A DNA stretch of 64,000 nucleotides from positions 1 to 64,000 of the forward strand of contig NZ_SJOD01000006.1 in assembly GCF_004331175.1 (NCBI RefSeq), read 5' to 3'. Source of the stretch: Acinetobacter sp. ANC 4178 (GTDB lineage: Bacteria; Pseudomonadota; Gammaproteobacteria; Pseudomonadales; Moraxellaceae). Shown one piece after another: positions 37,668 through 46,026 of this stretch (positions within the stretch are counted from its first letter, which is position 1; each line of letters opens with the position of its first letter). Below the pieces are notes generated by a model. It worked only from the letters and a program-made list of their open reading frames with translations. It had not been told where the DNA came from and did not search any database. A program made the position numbers and the translations under genes.

Positions 37668-38732
37668 TTATTCTTTTGCCGTACTTGCTGCATCCTCTGA
37701 GGCATTGAATAAATCATCCAATCCCGAGCTATCCTCCTGCTCATCCCAGAATTGACGCATACCATCATCGGCTGTACGTTTGCCTGTGTGTTCCGTCCAG
37801 TATCGATCTGAAATACCTTGCACCATACTCGCGGCCATACTATCAATCAGCTTAAACTGAGGATTGACTGGCTTTTCATCTGAACGAGCGGCAGCAAACT
37901 GTTTCAAGGCATCACGGATTTTGGCATCATCGCCACTGGCTTGAGCAGCCACTGCGTATAAGGCATGTGGTAAGCGTACGCCTTTTTGCTCACCAATTTG
38001 CATGGATTGTTTGAGGGTTTGGTATGGATCTGGTTTACCATCCCCAGCGCCTGGCAGTAAGGTCCAAATGGCTGCACGTGTAGCCTCAGGTGCCCCCCAG
38101 AACTTTTCATTGTTCAAGCAAGTCATACCACGCTCTACAATTGCGGCAATATCTTTAGGAACATTGACCGAACCACCTGAATTAATATCATTGGTCATGG
38201 CTTGTACCCCACTGATCAGCCCGAGTAAATACACGGTTTGATCAATATCACTCTTCATTTTCGGGCAACTCTCACCCAATTCTTGCTGATACTTGGCTTG
38301 CCAACGCTTCTCTAAAAGTTGATACCCTGCATATTGACGTTGTGCTGCTACAGCCGACCAACGTTTTTGCTCAATTCGTGCATCTTGTGCTTCTGTGACC
38401 TGCCCTGCTTTAGACGCACGCAAATAACGGAGTTCAGCATCGAGTGCTCTGTTTTCGGCACATGTGCCCGCAGCAGAATAGAGTAAAATTGCAATACGCG
38501 TCGGGTCTGCCCCCATATCTTGAGTCGACATAATTGCAGGTGTTAACGCATTCCCCGAATTACACACCATATCCGCATCTTCCATGGCTAAAATGGGCGG
38601 AACAATATGCTTTTCACTAAATCCTAAAGCGACATTCGCACCAGATTTCACGATATGTGAACATCCTGTAAATACGGTGGTTGTAATCATTAAAATCGCC
38701 ATACCTTGGCCAATTTTCTGGACTTGCGACAT
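37668..38732 (-). CDS. Lipoprotein, possible TRAP-associated TatT-like component
   Basis: 354-aa lipoprotein. A lipobox lies near TGC with Cys24 after a hydrophobic signal. The mature part is helical, with repeats such as RIAILLYSAAGTCAENRAL and LPHALYAVAAQASGD, similar to the TPR-type TatT proteins that accompany some TRAP transporters. The family call rests on this pattern plus the TRAP gene downstream, so it is tentative. AGGACAGGAAG precedes the ATG. First gene of the minus-strand TRAP cluster. Confidence 0.65.
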   Translation of the reverse strand: MSQVQKIGQGMAILMITTTVFTGCSHIVKSGANVALGFSEKHIVPPILAMEDADMVCNSGNALTPAIMSTQDMGADPTRIAILLYSAAGTCAENRALDAELRYLRASKAGQVTEAQDARIEQKRWSAVAAQRQYAGYQLLEKRWQAKYQQELGESCPKMKSDIDQTVYLLGLISGVQAMTNDINSGGSVNVPKDIAAIVERGMTCLNNEKFWGAPEATRAAIWTLLPGAGDGKPDPYQTLKQSMQIGEQKGVRLPHALYAVAAQASGDDAKIRDALKQFAAARSDEKPVNPQFKLIDSMAASMVQGISDRYWTEHTGKRTADDGMRQFWDEQEDSSGLDDLFNASEDAASTAKE

Positions 38733-38888
38733 CTTCCTGTCCTCTATATTTTTTGTTTGTGTCCTTCGCAGTAAACATAGCAGAAGCTATTTTCGAATAA
38801 AAGAGTATTTACTCTAATTCAGAGGATTACTTTGCCATGAAAAATAAAGAGAAAAATTGACTCTAGTGGCAGGATTATTAAATTTTGG

Positions 38889-38927
38889 GCAAAAAAAAGT
38901 AGCATTGCGACGGTTCAGCACATGCTA
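38889..38927 (-). terminator. Terminator of the 33-residue sORF
   Basis: On the minus strand GTAGCAT and ATGCTAC form a 7-bp stem (17-base loop), followed by eight Ts, just after the small gene at 38954-39055. Confidence 0.8.
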
Positions 38928-38953
38928 CCTATTAAATGAACGCCCACTGGGCT

Positions 38954-39055
38954 TTATGTTTGTGCAAATCGATCCTTCAGCACAGTTCCTAAACGTCCTA
39001 TAACAATTGCCAAAACAATCGCTATTATTAGAAACGACCACGTTGGAAAAATCAT
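38954..39055 (-). CDS. Small single-pass membrane protein, 33 aa
   Basis: A complete frame of 33 codons from ATG 39055 to TAA 38954. GAGGA lies eight bases before the ATG, and an intrinsic terminator follows the stop. The product has a short N-terminus (MIFPTW), one hydrophobic helix (SFLIIAIVLAIVIG) and a basic, polar end (RLGTVLKDRFAQT), which predicts an inner-membrane microprotein with a cytoplasmic tail. No family recognised. Three repeated operator-like sites lie upstream. Confidence 0.68.
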   Translation of the reverse strand: MIFPTWSFLIIAIVLAIVIGRLGTVLKDRFAQT

Positions 39056-39115
39056 ACTGATTTCCTCGTTTGCTGTTTGGTAATCCTAATGTACAAAAAA
39101 AACACAGATCTGCCT

Positions 39116-39140
39116 GTATAAATTGTCTAACAATTTATAC
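39116..39140. repeat. Perfect 25-base palindrome containing site 1 of TTGTCTRACAA
   Basis: GTATAAATTGT, CTA, ACAATTTATAC: 11-base arms around three bases, 60 bases upstream of the sORF. The core TTGTCTAACAA fits the TNGTNNNACNA operator pattern of FadR/GntR-type repressors. Confidence 0.7.
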
Positions 39141-39161
39141 TTTATGCCAATAAATTGTTTT

Positions 39162-39174
39162 ATTGTCTGACAAA
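39162..39174. promoter_or_regulatory. Site 2 of TTGTCTRACAA
   Basis: ATTGTCTGACAAA; the core TTGTC-T-GACAA is a perfect odd palindrome. It lies in the AT-rich gap between the sORF and ygfX. Confidence 0.5.
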
Positions 39175-39238
39175 GTATTACCGAATCAATATTAAATTAT
39201 TGTTTTATATATTTTAATTAAATTTATAAATTTTTTAA

Positions 39239-39250
39239 CTGTCTAACAAT
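39239..39250. promoter_or_regulatory. Site 3 of TTGTCTRACAA
   Basis: CTGTCTAACAAT, abutting the ygfX stop codon; it differs from site 1 at the first base of the core. Confidence 0.4.
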
Positions 39251-39633
39251 CAGAACAATTTTGCCAATAATTTAAGCTTTTTCCAATCTTTGCGTGTTAA
39301 TTGGTCATACCAAATAACATGGCTACAAGCAGTTTGCTGTTGGAAATAAAGCACAATATAAAAATGATGATTGACCACTCGCGTAAGTCGCATGTGCTGC
39401 ACAACCTGATCTGTTGAACGAATAGACCATTCATCTATCGAAAATGCTTGAAAATAATCAAGTATAGGACGCTTCAATTGTATCCAAAATGAAACGAGCA
39501 GAATAATCAAAGTAAGACCTGCCAACCAAACAGGCAATAAAACCGAAACTAAACACTGAATAAAAAGCAATAGACCAATCTGAAACACAATCGCCGCGCG
39601 ACTGCGTTTCAAATAATATGCAGTGTTAGCCAT
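39250..39633 (-). CDS. ygfX: YgfX/CptA-like membrane protein
   Basis: 127-aa protein with two close helices (about residues 13-50: AAIVFQIGLLLFIQCLVSVLL and WLAGLTLIILLVSFWIQL) followed by a soluble C-terminal part. This is the YgfX architecture. In E. coli YgfX is encoded with SdhE and was proposed as a toxin of the CptAB pair, though that role is disputed. Its start overlaps the end of sdhE by eight bases. Sequence similarity is weak, so the call leans on topology and gene order. Confidence 0.75.
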   Translation of the reverse strand: MANTAYYLKRSRAAIVFQIGLLLFIQCLVSVLLPVWLAGLTLIILLVSFWIQLKRPILDYFQAFSIDEWSIRSTDQVVQHMRLTRVVNHHFYIVLYFQQQTACSHVIWYDQLTRKDWKKLKLLAKLF

Positions 39634-39883
39634 GCACGTAATGCTTTAATTTAAGAATAAACGTCTTAATTTCAGCACGTGGTGGTTCACCGACTTCCAT
39701 AAACCAATCGAGTAAATCAGGGTCTTCTTGTTCAACTAATTCTGCAAATAACGCTTTTTCTTCTGGAGATGCCGCTAAATAATAATTTCGAACATATGGG
39801 TCAAAATATACATCGATTTCTTTTAAACCACGACGTGCACGATAAATCACTTTGCGTTCTTCAAGCGTCATTTCTTCGCTCAT
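39626..39883 (-). CDS. sdhE: FAD assembly factor SdhE
   Basis: 85-aa helical protein that helps covalent FAD attachment to succinate dehydrogenase and fumarate reductase flavoproteins. The RGxxE motif that contacts the flavoprotein reads RRGLKEID. ARRG, YYLAASPEEKALF and DLLDWFM are typical of the family. It is followed by overlapping ygfX, as in many gammaproteobacteria. Confidence 0.92.
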   Translation of the reverse strand: MSEEMTLEERKVIYRARRGLKEIDVYFDPYVRNYYLAASPEEKALFAELVEQEDPDLLDWFMEVGEPPRAEIKTFILKLKHYVHG

Positions 39884-40069
39884 TGTATTCCCCTAGACCA
39901 AACAGAAGTGCCTTAGTTTAACCGAATCATTGGCGTAATTTCGAGAGATTTCCCATGAATGACCAAATCTACCATTTTTTTTAAGGAATTGAGCATTGCT
40001 CACATTGCCCAAGCCATGACAGATCTTTTAAGTTCAACCTCACAATGATAATTAAGGGACATCATCATC

Positions 40070-41242
40070 ATGCAATCTGGAGCCATTCGCCCACTGACCC
40101 ATATGTTACCAAGACAACTGTTCAATTCTGAACATGAAGCATTCCGTGACATGGTCCGTAAATTTTACACTCAGGAAGTCGTTCCAAATACAGAAAAATA
40201 TGAACAACAACAACATGTTGACCGAGATTTATGGAATAAAGCCGGTCAGTTGGGCCTACTCTGTGCCACTATGCCCGAAGCTTATGGGGGTTCAGGTGTC
40301 GATCGTCTTTACAGCATGATCCTGATTGAAGAGCAAGCCTATGCAATGGACTCCGCAACAGGATTCTCGCTGCATTCCGACATTGTGGCCAATTATATTC
40401 TGAACTTTGGTAATGAAGCACAAAAGCAACAATGGCTCCCCAAAATGGCAACGGGAGAAACTGTCACTGCCATTGCCATGACCGAACCAGGTACAGGCTC
40501 AGACTTACAAGCCATCAAAACAACTGCCATCCTCGAGGGGGATGAATATGTCATTAATGGCTCTAAAATCTTTATCACCAATGGCTACTTGTGTGATATG
40601 GCGATTGTGGTCTGTAAAACAGGACATAGCGACAAAGGTTCTGCCAATCTCTCACTCATTATGGTCGAAGCAGATCGCGTCGGTTTTAGTAAAGGCAAGC
40701 CACTGCATAAAATCGGCATGAAAGGTCAAGACACCTGTGAACTTTTCTTTGATGACGTGCGTGTACCTAAACATAATCTCCTTGGTGCAGAAGGTATGGG
40801 CTTTATGATGCTGATGAAAGAATTGGCGTGGGAACGCATGCTTGTGGCAATTATTTGTCAGGCTGGTGCAGAAGCCGCATTTACACATACCGTTCAATAT
40901 ACGAAAGAACGTCAAGCTTTTGGCAAAAGTATTTCCAGTTTTCAGAATACCCGCTTTAAGTTGGCTGAACTACGAACCGAAATCGATTTCTGTCGCACCT
41001 ATCTTGATCGCTGCATGCAACTACAACTTGCAGAGCAATTAGCTGTTGATGCCGCAGCAGCAGCCAAATACAAAATTTCAGAAATGTTTTCTAAAGTGGT
41101 CGATGAATGCTTACAACTACATGGGGGTTATGGCTACATGCTGGAATATCCAATTGCACGTGCTTATATTGATAACCGAGCTAATCGCATTTATGCAGGC
41201 ACCAATGAAATCATGAAAGAACTGATTTCACGAACTTTATAA
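40070..41242 (+). CDS. Acyl-CoA dehydrogenase
   Basis: FAD enzyme that introduces the alpha-beta double bond in acyl-CoA; 390 aa. AMTEPGTGSDLQAIKTTA and FITNGYLCDMAIV are the family blocks, and RQAFGKSISSFQ lies in the C-terminal helical domain. At the position of the catalytic Glu of long-chain and isovaleryl-CoA dehydrogenases there is Glu255 in ELAWERM, while the C-terminal site reads AGTNEI. It therefore resembles the LCAD/IVD type; chain length is unknown. AAGGGAC precedes the ATG. It converges with almA. Confidence 0.92.
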   Translation: MQSGAIRPLTHMLPRQLFNSEHEAFRDMVRKFYTQEVVPNTEKYEQQQHVDRDLWNKAGQLGLLCATMPEAYGGSGVDRLYSMILIEEQAYAMDSATGFSLHSDIVANYILNFGNEAQKQQWLPKMATGETVTAIAMTEPGTGSDLQAIKTTAILEGDEYVINGSKIFITNGYLCDMAIVVCKTGHSDKGSANLSLIMVEADRVGFSKGKPLHKIGMKGQDTCELFFDDVRVPKHNLLGAEGMGFMMLMKELAWERMLVAIICQAGAEAAFTHTVQYTKERQAFGKSISSFQNTRFKLAELRTEIDFCRTYLDRCMQLQLAEQLAVDAAAAAKYKISEMFSKVVDECLQLHGGYGYMLEYPIARAYIDNRANRIYAGTNEIMKELISRTL

Positions 41243-41248
41243 CATCAT

Positions 41249-41276
41249 AAAAAAGGAGCTACACGCTCCTTTTTTA
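41249..41276. terminator. Bidirectional rho-independent terminator
   Basis: AAAAAAGGAGC, a TACAC loop, GCTCCTTTTTT between the convergent acyl-CoA dehydrogenase and almA. Confidence 0.93.
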
Positions 41277-41288
41277 TTCTTTAGTCAG

Positions 41289-42779
41289 TTAAGAAACCAG
41301 TTTAGGCTTGCGTTGATCATGCGGTAATGCTTTCTGAAACTTTAACACAGCATCTTCAAAGGTCGCATTTTTCAATTCCTTACGATCAGCCAGATAATTA
41401 TTGGTGACTTTCCATGGTGCGTGCTTACCTTGTTTTGGCATCACATTGGCTGCACGAGCAATATAACCCGAAGTTAAACTTCCCATCACGGTATCATCAA
41501 GCAACTCAGTTTGATCACCTTGTGGAATCACCTGTACATAACCTTTTTGATCCATATAGTTAATCAAACGACAAATATAGTCAGCCGCAATATCCACTTT
41601 TAATGTCCATGAGGCATTAATATAGCCAATAATCATCGCCATATTGGGTACATCACTGACCATCACCCCTTGATAAAGCATATGTTTTGAGGTGTCGATA
41701 GGTTGACCATCCAGCGTTGCCTTGAGACCACCTAAAATTTGAATATCCAAGCCTGTCGCTGAAACAATAATATCTGCTTCCAGATGTTTTCCAGATTTTA
41801 ACAAGACGCCAGTTTCAGTAAATCGCTCAATTAAATCTGTTTCTACACTGGCTTGACCAGAGCGTAAAATTTTAAATAGATCGCCATCAGGCACCACACA
41901 TAAACGCTGGTCCCAAGGATTATAGCTTGGGGTAAAGTGCTTCATATCCACTTTGCCCTTCAGTTGCAACTCAATCGCTTTTAATAAAAATTTACGCAGG
42001 AGTTTCGGCTGCTTCTGAGCTAAGGCATAAATACCACGCTGCATGCCGATATTCCGTGCGCGAGTCAATTTGTATGCTAGGTCTTCAGGTAAAATTTTAC
42101 GCATTTTATCGTATACAAAATCAACCGAAGGAACCGAAGCAATATAAGTCGGCGAACGTTGCAACATCGTCACATGCGCTGCCCCACCTTTTGCCATAGC
42201 GGGTACCAAAGTAATTGCGGTTGCACCACTACCAATGATAAGCACCTTTTTGCCGTGATAATCTAAATTCTCTGGCCACTGCTGTGGATGAATAAACTCG
42301 CCTTTAAATTCTGGCTGATTCGGAAATTTAGGTTGATAACCATGATCGTAATTATAATAACCCGTACAGCCTAAAATGAAGTTTGCCACCCAAGTCTGTT
42401 TCTTTTGCTGATGATCTTCAATTTCAACCACCCATTTTTGAATAGTCGAATCATAATTCGCAGAAATGACATTGTGTTTAAAATGAATTTTCGGAACAAG
42501 TTGGTATTCATCCACAACTTCTGTTAGGTAGCCTTTGATTGCAGCACCATCAGCCAAGACACTCGATTGCTGCCATGGTTTGAAATTATAACCAAAGGTA
42601 GACATATCTGAATCAGAACGAATACCAGGATATTTAAACAAATCCCATGTACCACCAATACTCTCTCGACGTTCGATAATTTCATAAGAACGCTTTGGAT
42701 TATTCTTAGATAAATGCGCAGCCAAACCAATCCCTGAAATACCTGCTCCAATAATCAATATATCAATTTGCTTTTCCAT
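41289..42779 (-). CDS. almA: Flavin-binding monooxygenase AlmA (long-chain alkane degradation)
   Basis: 496-aa FAD/NADPH monooxygenase. The FAD site is IIGAGISGIGLAAHL, the NADPH site IIGSGATAITLVPAMA, and the Baeyer-Villiger/FMO fingerprint FxGxxxHxxxWP reads FKGEFIHPQQWP. Length and wording of the sequence match AlmA of Acinetobacter, shown to be needed for growth on alkanes longer than about C30; the exact reaction is debated. The convergent acyl-CoA dehydrogenase might act on resulting fatty acids (inference). Its upstream region carries an operator-like palindrome. Confidence 0.9.
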   Translation of the reverse strand: MEKQIDILIIGAGISGIGLAAHLSKNNPKRSYEIIERRESIGGTWDLFKYPGIRSDSDMSTFGYNFKPWQQSSVLADGAAIKGYLTEVVDEYQLVPKIHFKHNVISANYDSTIQKWVVEIEDHQQKKQTWVANFILGCTGYYNYDHGYQPKFPNQPEFKGEFIHPQQWPENLDYHGKKVLIIGSGATAITLVPAMAKGGAAHVTMLQRSPTYIASVPSVDFVYDKMRKILPEDLAYKLTRARNIGMQRGIYALAQKQPKLLRKFLLKAIELQLKGKVDMKHFTPSYNPWDQRLCVVPDGDLFKILRSGQASVETDLIERFTETGVLLKSGKHLEADIIVSATGLDIQILGGLKATLDGQPIDTSKHMLYQGVMVSDVPNMAMIIGYINASWTLKVDIAADYICRLINYMDQKGYVQVIPQGDQTELLDDTVMGSLTSGYIARAANVMPKQGKHAPWKVTNNYLADRKELKNATFEDAVLKFQKALPHDQRKPKLVS

Positions 42780-42827
42780 GTTGTTTTTATAACCTGACTG
42801 ATAATTCCATTTTATTAAAACACAAAT

Positions 42828-42847
42828 TTGACAATGATCAATGTCAA
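42828..42847. promoter_or_regulatory. Operator-like palindrome upstream of almA
   Basis: TTGACAATGATCAATGTCAA: a 20-base palindrome with one mismatched pair, about 50 bases before the almA start. The outer TTGACA could double as a -35 hexamer on the minus strand. TGTC-N7-GACA (42873-42887) and TATTGTC-N8-GACAATA (42896-42917) lie further upstream. Confidence 0.5.
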
Positions 42848-42916
42848 GTTAAATAAATTCAGATGAAAATCATGTCATTTCAGGACAACAACAAATATTG
42901 TCAAACAAAAGACAAT

Positions 42917-42948
42917 AAAAAAGGTCGGTTAAAAACCGACCTTTTTTT
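42917..42948 (-). terminator. Terminator of the alpha operon (after rplQ)
   Basis: AAAAAAGGTCGGTT, a short A-rich loop, AACCGACCTTTTTTT. T-runs on both strands; it separates rplQ from almA, which read the same way. Confidence 0.92.
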
Positions 42949-42974
42949 AAGAACAACTGAGTTATCCTGCGAAA

Positions 42975-43340
42975 TTAGTTAACTTCGCGATCTACTAGTT
43001 CAACGTAAGCCATTGGTGCAGCATCACCTGCACGGAAGCCCGCTTTAAGAACACGTAGATAACCGCCGTTACGCTCTTTGTAACGAGGGCCAAGAACGGT
43101 AAATAATTTACCAACAGTTGCTGCTGAACGAGTACGAGCAAACGCCAAACGACGGTTTGCAACAGTATCGTTTTTAGCTAAAGTGATTAAAGGCTCAGCA
43201 ACGCGGCGTAATTCTTTAGCTTTAGGAACAGTAGTTTTGATTAACTCATGTTCGAACAAAGAATTAGCCATGTTTTGGAACATCGCTTTACGATGACTGC
43301 TTGTACGGCCTAATTTCACACCACTATTACGATGACGCAT
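42975..43340 (-). CDS. rplQ: 50S ribosomal protein L17
   Basis: Large-subunit protein near the peptide exit tunnel. It opens with the family start [20 protein letters not shown] and contains LITLAK and RRLAFARTR. 121 aa. Last gene of the alpha operon, 18 bases after rpoA, followed by the operon terminator. Confidence 0.97.
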   Translation of the reverse strand: MRHRNSGVKLGRTSSHRKAMFQNMANSLFEHELIKTTVPKAKELRRVAEPLITLAKNDTVANRRLAFARTRSAATVGKLFTVLGPRYKERNGGYLRVLKAGFRAGDAAPMAYVELVDREVN

Positions 43341-43358
43341 GGTGATAGTCCTACTTAA

Positions 43359-44366
43359 TTAACGGCTACGATAGGCGAAACGATCGTCCATACGGAGACT
43401 AGCTGGTGGCCAGTTCTCTAAACGCATGCCGAGTTGTAAGCCCTTAGAAGCCAGAACATCTTTGATCTCAGTAAGCGATTTTTTACCAAGGTTAGGAGTT
43501 TTAAGTAACTCAACCTCAGTGCGCTGAACAAGATCACCAATGTAGTAAATATTTTCTGCTTTTAAACAATTCGCAGAACGAACAGTAAGCTCTAGATCAT
43601 CTACTGGACGAAGCAAAATTGGATCAACTTCTTCACGAGGCTCTTGAGCAACAGGAGCTTGATCTTTCTGAAGGTCAACAAAAATTGCAATTTGTTGTTG
43701 CAAAATTGTCGCCGCTTTGCGGATTGCTTCTTCAGGATCAACTGTACCGTTGGTCTCAAGATCAATGATCAGTTTATCAAGGTCAGTACGTTGTTCTACA
43801 CGCGCATTTTCTACGATGTAAGACACACGTTTGATTGGGCTATAAGATGCATCTAACTGTAAACGACCCACTGGGCGAGTTTCGCCTTCTGGGAAACGTG
43901 AGTCAGAAGTCTCATAACCACGACCTTGAGCAACTTTCAGGCGCATTTTTAATGAGCCTGAAGCACTTAAAGTACCGATCAAATGTTCAGGGTTAACCAC
44001 TTCAACATTATGAGGTAAACGAAGGTCAGCGGCAGTTACGTCACCAGGACCTTGTTTCTCTAATGTCAAATAAGCTTCATTTTGATCGAACAGCTTAATA
44101 GACAATCCTTTTAGGTTCAGCAAGAGCTCGACGATGTCCTGCTGCAAGCCTTCCAAAGTACTGTACTCGTGCTCAACACCTTCAATTTCCACTTCAACCA
44201 CAGCTGCGCCAGGTAAAGAAGAAAGAAGGATGCGACGTAAAGCATTACCAAGAGTATGACCAAAGCCACGCTCTAAGGGTTCTAGAATAACTTTTGCCGA
44301 GGTCCCGCTAACCGCTTCGACCTTGATCGCTTGCGGAGTTAGAAACTCATTTGCAGTACGCGTCAT
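43359..44366 (-). CDS. rpoA: RNA polymerase alpha subunit
   Basis: 335 aa. The N-terminal assembly domain ([20 protein letters not shown]) dimerises and nucleates the polymerase. After a linker, the C-terminal domain carries the promoter UP-element and activator contacts ([31 protein letters not shown]). Encoded between rpsD and rplQ as in most proteobacteria. Confidence 0.98.
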   Translation of the reverse strand: MTRTANEFLTPQAIKVEAVSGTSAKVILEPLERGFGHTLGNALRRILLSSLPGAAVVEVEIEGVEHEYSTLEGLQQDIVELLLNLKGLSIKLFDQNEAYLTLEKQGPGDVTAADLRLPHNVEVVNPEHLIGTLSASGSLKMRLKVAQGRGYETSDSRFPEGETRPVGRLQLDASYSPIKRVSYIVENARVEQRTDLDKLIIDLETNGTVDPEEAIRKAATILQQQIAIFVDLQKDQAPVAQEPREEVDPILLRPVDDLELTVRSANCLKAENIYYIGDLVQRTEVELLKTPNLGKKSLTEIKDVLASKGLQLGMRLENWPPASLRMDDRFAYRSR

Positions 44367-44383
44367 TATTGCTACCTCAAGGA

Positions 44384-45007
44384 TTATTTAGAATACAATT
44401 CTACAATCAAGCTTTCGTTGATTTCAGCAGGTAAATCAGAACGATCTGGCGCAGCTTTAAATGTACCTTCCAACTTAGAATGGTCAATTTCCATCCAAGA
44501 AGGAATACCACGTTGAGCAGCTAATTCAACTGCATTTTTGATACGCAATTGTTGCTTAGCACCTTCGTGAACTGCAATCACATCACCAGCTTTAACTTGG
44601 ATAGACGCAATATTAACACGACGACCATTTAAAGTGATAGAACGGTGAGATACAAGCTGACGAGCTTCTGCACGTGTAGAACCAAAACCCATGCGATAAA
44701 CAACGTTATCTAGGCGGCTTTCAAGCAATTTCAACAAGTTTTCACCAGTTGCGCCTTTAACACGAGCAGCTTCTTTATAGTAGTTACTAAATTGACGTTC
44801 TAAAACACCGTACATACGACGTACTTTTTGTTTTTCACGTAATTGTAGTGAATACTCAGATTGTTTTGCACGGCTTTGACCATGTTGGCCAGGAGCTTTA
44901 GCATGTTTTTTAGTCTTAACGTCAAATGGTTTAACGCCAGATTTTAATTGCAGGTCTGTCCCTTCGCGGCGAGAGAGTTTGCATTTTGGACCAATATAAC
45001 GAGCCAT
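44384..45007 (-). CDS. rpsD: 30S ribosomal protein S4
   Basis: 207-aa 16S rRNA primary binder, with an S4 RNA-binding domain ([20 protein letters not shown]). It starts [19 protein letters not shown]. In E. coli S4 also represses the alpha operon by binding its leader pseudoknot; a structured candidate lies here at 45819-45844. Confidence 0.98.
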   Translation of the reverse strand: MARYIGPKCKLSRREGTDLQLKSGVKPFDVKTKKHAKAPGQHGQSRAKQSEYSLQLREKQKVRRMYGVLERQFSNYYKEAARVKGATGENLLKLLESRLDNVVYRMGFGSTRAEARQLVSHRSITLNGRRVNIASIQVKAGDVIAVHEGAKQQLRIKNAVELAAQRGIPSWMEIDHSKLEGTFKAAPDRSDLPAEINESLIVELYSK

Positions 45008-45019
45008 GAATGTTTCTCC

Positions 45020-45406
45020 TTACACGCGACGTTTTTTAGGTGGACGGCAACCGTTGTGAGGAATTGGCGTCACATCGGTAATGCTGTTAATTTTATAACC
45101 CACTGCACCTAATGCACGAACCGCAGACTCACGACCAGGACCAGGACCTTTTACAAGGACGTCCAAGTTTTTCAAACCGTAATCTAAAGCAGCTTTACCA
45201 GCAACTTCAGCAGCTACCTGAGCAGCAAACGGAGTTGATTTACGTGATCCACGGAAGCCTTGTCCACCTGAAGTAGCCCAAGCCAATGCATTACCTTGAC
45301 GATCAGTGATCGTTACAATGGTGTTATTAAAAGAAGCGTGAATGTGTGCGACACCTTCAGAGACGGTACGAGTGACCTTCTTGCGTGCGCGAGTATCTTT
45401 AGCCAT
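45020..45406 (-). CDS. rpsK: 30S ribosomal protein S11
   Basis: 128-aa platform protein of the small subunit. Diagnostic segments are [34 protein letters not shown] and the C-terminal [13 protein letters not shown]. Confidence 0.98.
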   Translation of the reverse strand: MAKDTRARKKVTRTVSEGVAHIHASFNNTIVTITDRQGNALAWATSGGQGFRGSRKSTPFAAQVAAEVAGKAALDYGLKNLDVLVKGPGPGRESAVRALGAVGYKINSITDVTPIPHNGCRPPKKRRV

Positions 45407-45425
45407 CTTTTAGCTTCCAGAAATC

Positions 45426-45782
45426 TTATTTCTTAATAGGTTTGCGCGGACCTTTACGGGTACGTGCGTTAGTTTTGGTGCGTTGTCCGCGGACAGGCAA
45501 GCTGCGACGATGACGAAGACCGCGGTAGCAGCCTAAATCCATTAAACGTTTAATGTTCATGGAAATTTCGCGACGTAAATCACCTTCGGTCGGAACCTTA
45601 GTAACTTCTGCACGAATCGCATCAAGCTGAGCATCATCTAATTCACGAATCTTAGTCGTTGGAGCGATACCTACAGCAGCTAAGATGTTCTTAGCAGTGT
45701 GGCGACCAATACCAAAGATATAGGTGAGAGAGATAACAGCATGCTTGTTATCCGGAATGTTTACACCGGCAATACGAGCCAT
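45426..45782 (-). CDS. rpsM: 30S ribosomal protein S13
   Basis: 118-aa head protein that contacts the P-site tRNA and subunit bridges. It starts [10 protein letters not shown] and has [20 protein letters not shown] near the basic C-terminus. First gene of the alpha operon; a 107-base gap with a GC-rich hairpin separates it from rpmJ. Confidence 0.98.
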   Translation of the reverse strand: MARIAGVNIPDNKHAVISLTYIFGIGRHTAKNILAAVGIAPTTKIRELDDAQLDAIRAEVTKVPTEGDLRREISMNIKRLMDLGCYRGLRHRRSLPVRGQRTKTNARTRKGPRKPIKK

Positions 45783-45818
45783 TCAATTTTCTCCAAAAAG
45801 GCAGTAGAGATAATCAAC

Positions 45819-45844
45819 CGCCCCACAAAAATCTTGAGGGGCGG
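45819..45844 (-). promoter_or_regulatory. Structured leader hairpin before rpsM (alpha operon)
   Basis: On the minus strand CCGCCCC and GGGGCGG pair around a 12-base loop, 37 bases before the rpsM start. No T-run follows, so it is a better candidate for a regulatory leader element, such as an S4 site, than for a terminator. Confidence 0.5.
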
Positions 45845-45889
45845 ATAATAACCTAATTAGCCTACTGAAATCAACAGGTCTTGATCAGA

Positions 45890-46006
45890 TTAACCTTGAC
45901 GCTGCTTATGACGAGGTTCTGCGCTGCAAATTACGCGAATAACCCCATTACGACGGATAACTTTACAGCTACCACAAATTTTCTTTACAGAAGCTTGTAC
46001 TTTCAT
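45890..46006 (-). CDS. rpmJ: 50S ribosomal protein L36
   Basis: 38-aa protein starting [15 protein letters not shown]. The zinc-ribbon ligands Cys11, Cys14, Cys27 and His33 are all present, so this is the zinc-dependent form. It lies 20 bases after secY, closing the spc operon. AGAGG lies seven bases before the ATG. Confidence 0.97.
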
Positions 46007-46026
46007 GATGAAACCTCTAAGTGCGC

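Noticed and set aside
39116-39250. CRISPR-like short repeats
   Set aside because: Three 11-base palindromes with irregular spacing and no unique spacers; operator sites explain them better.
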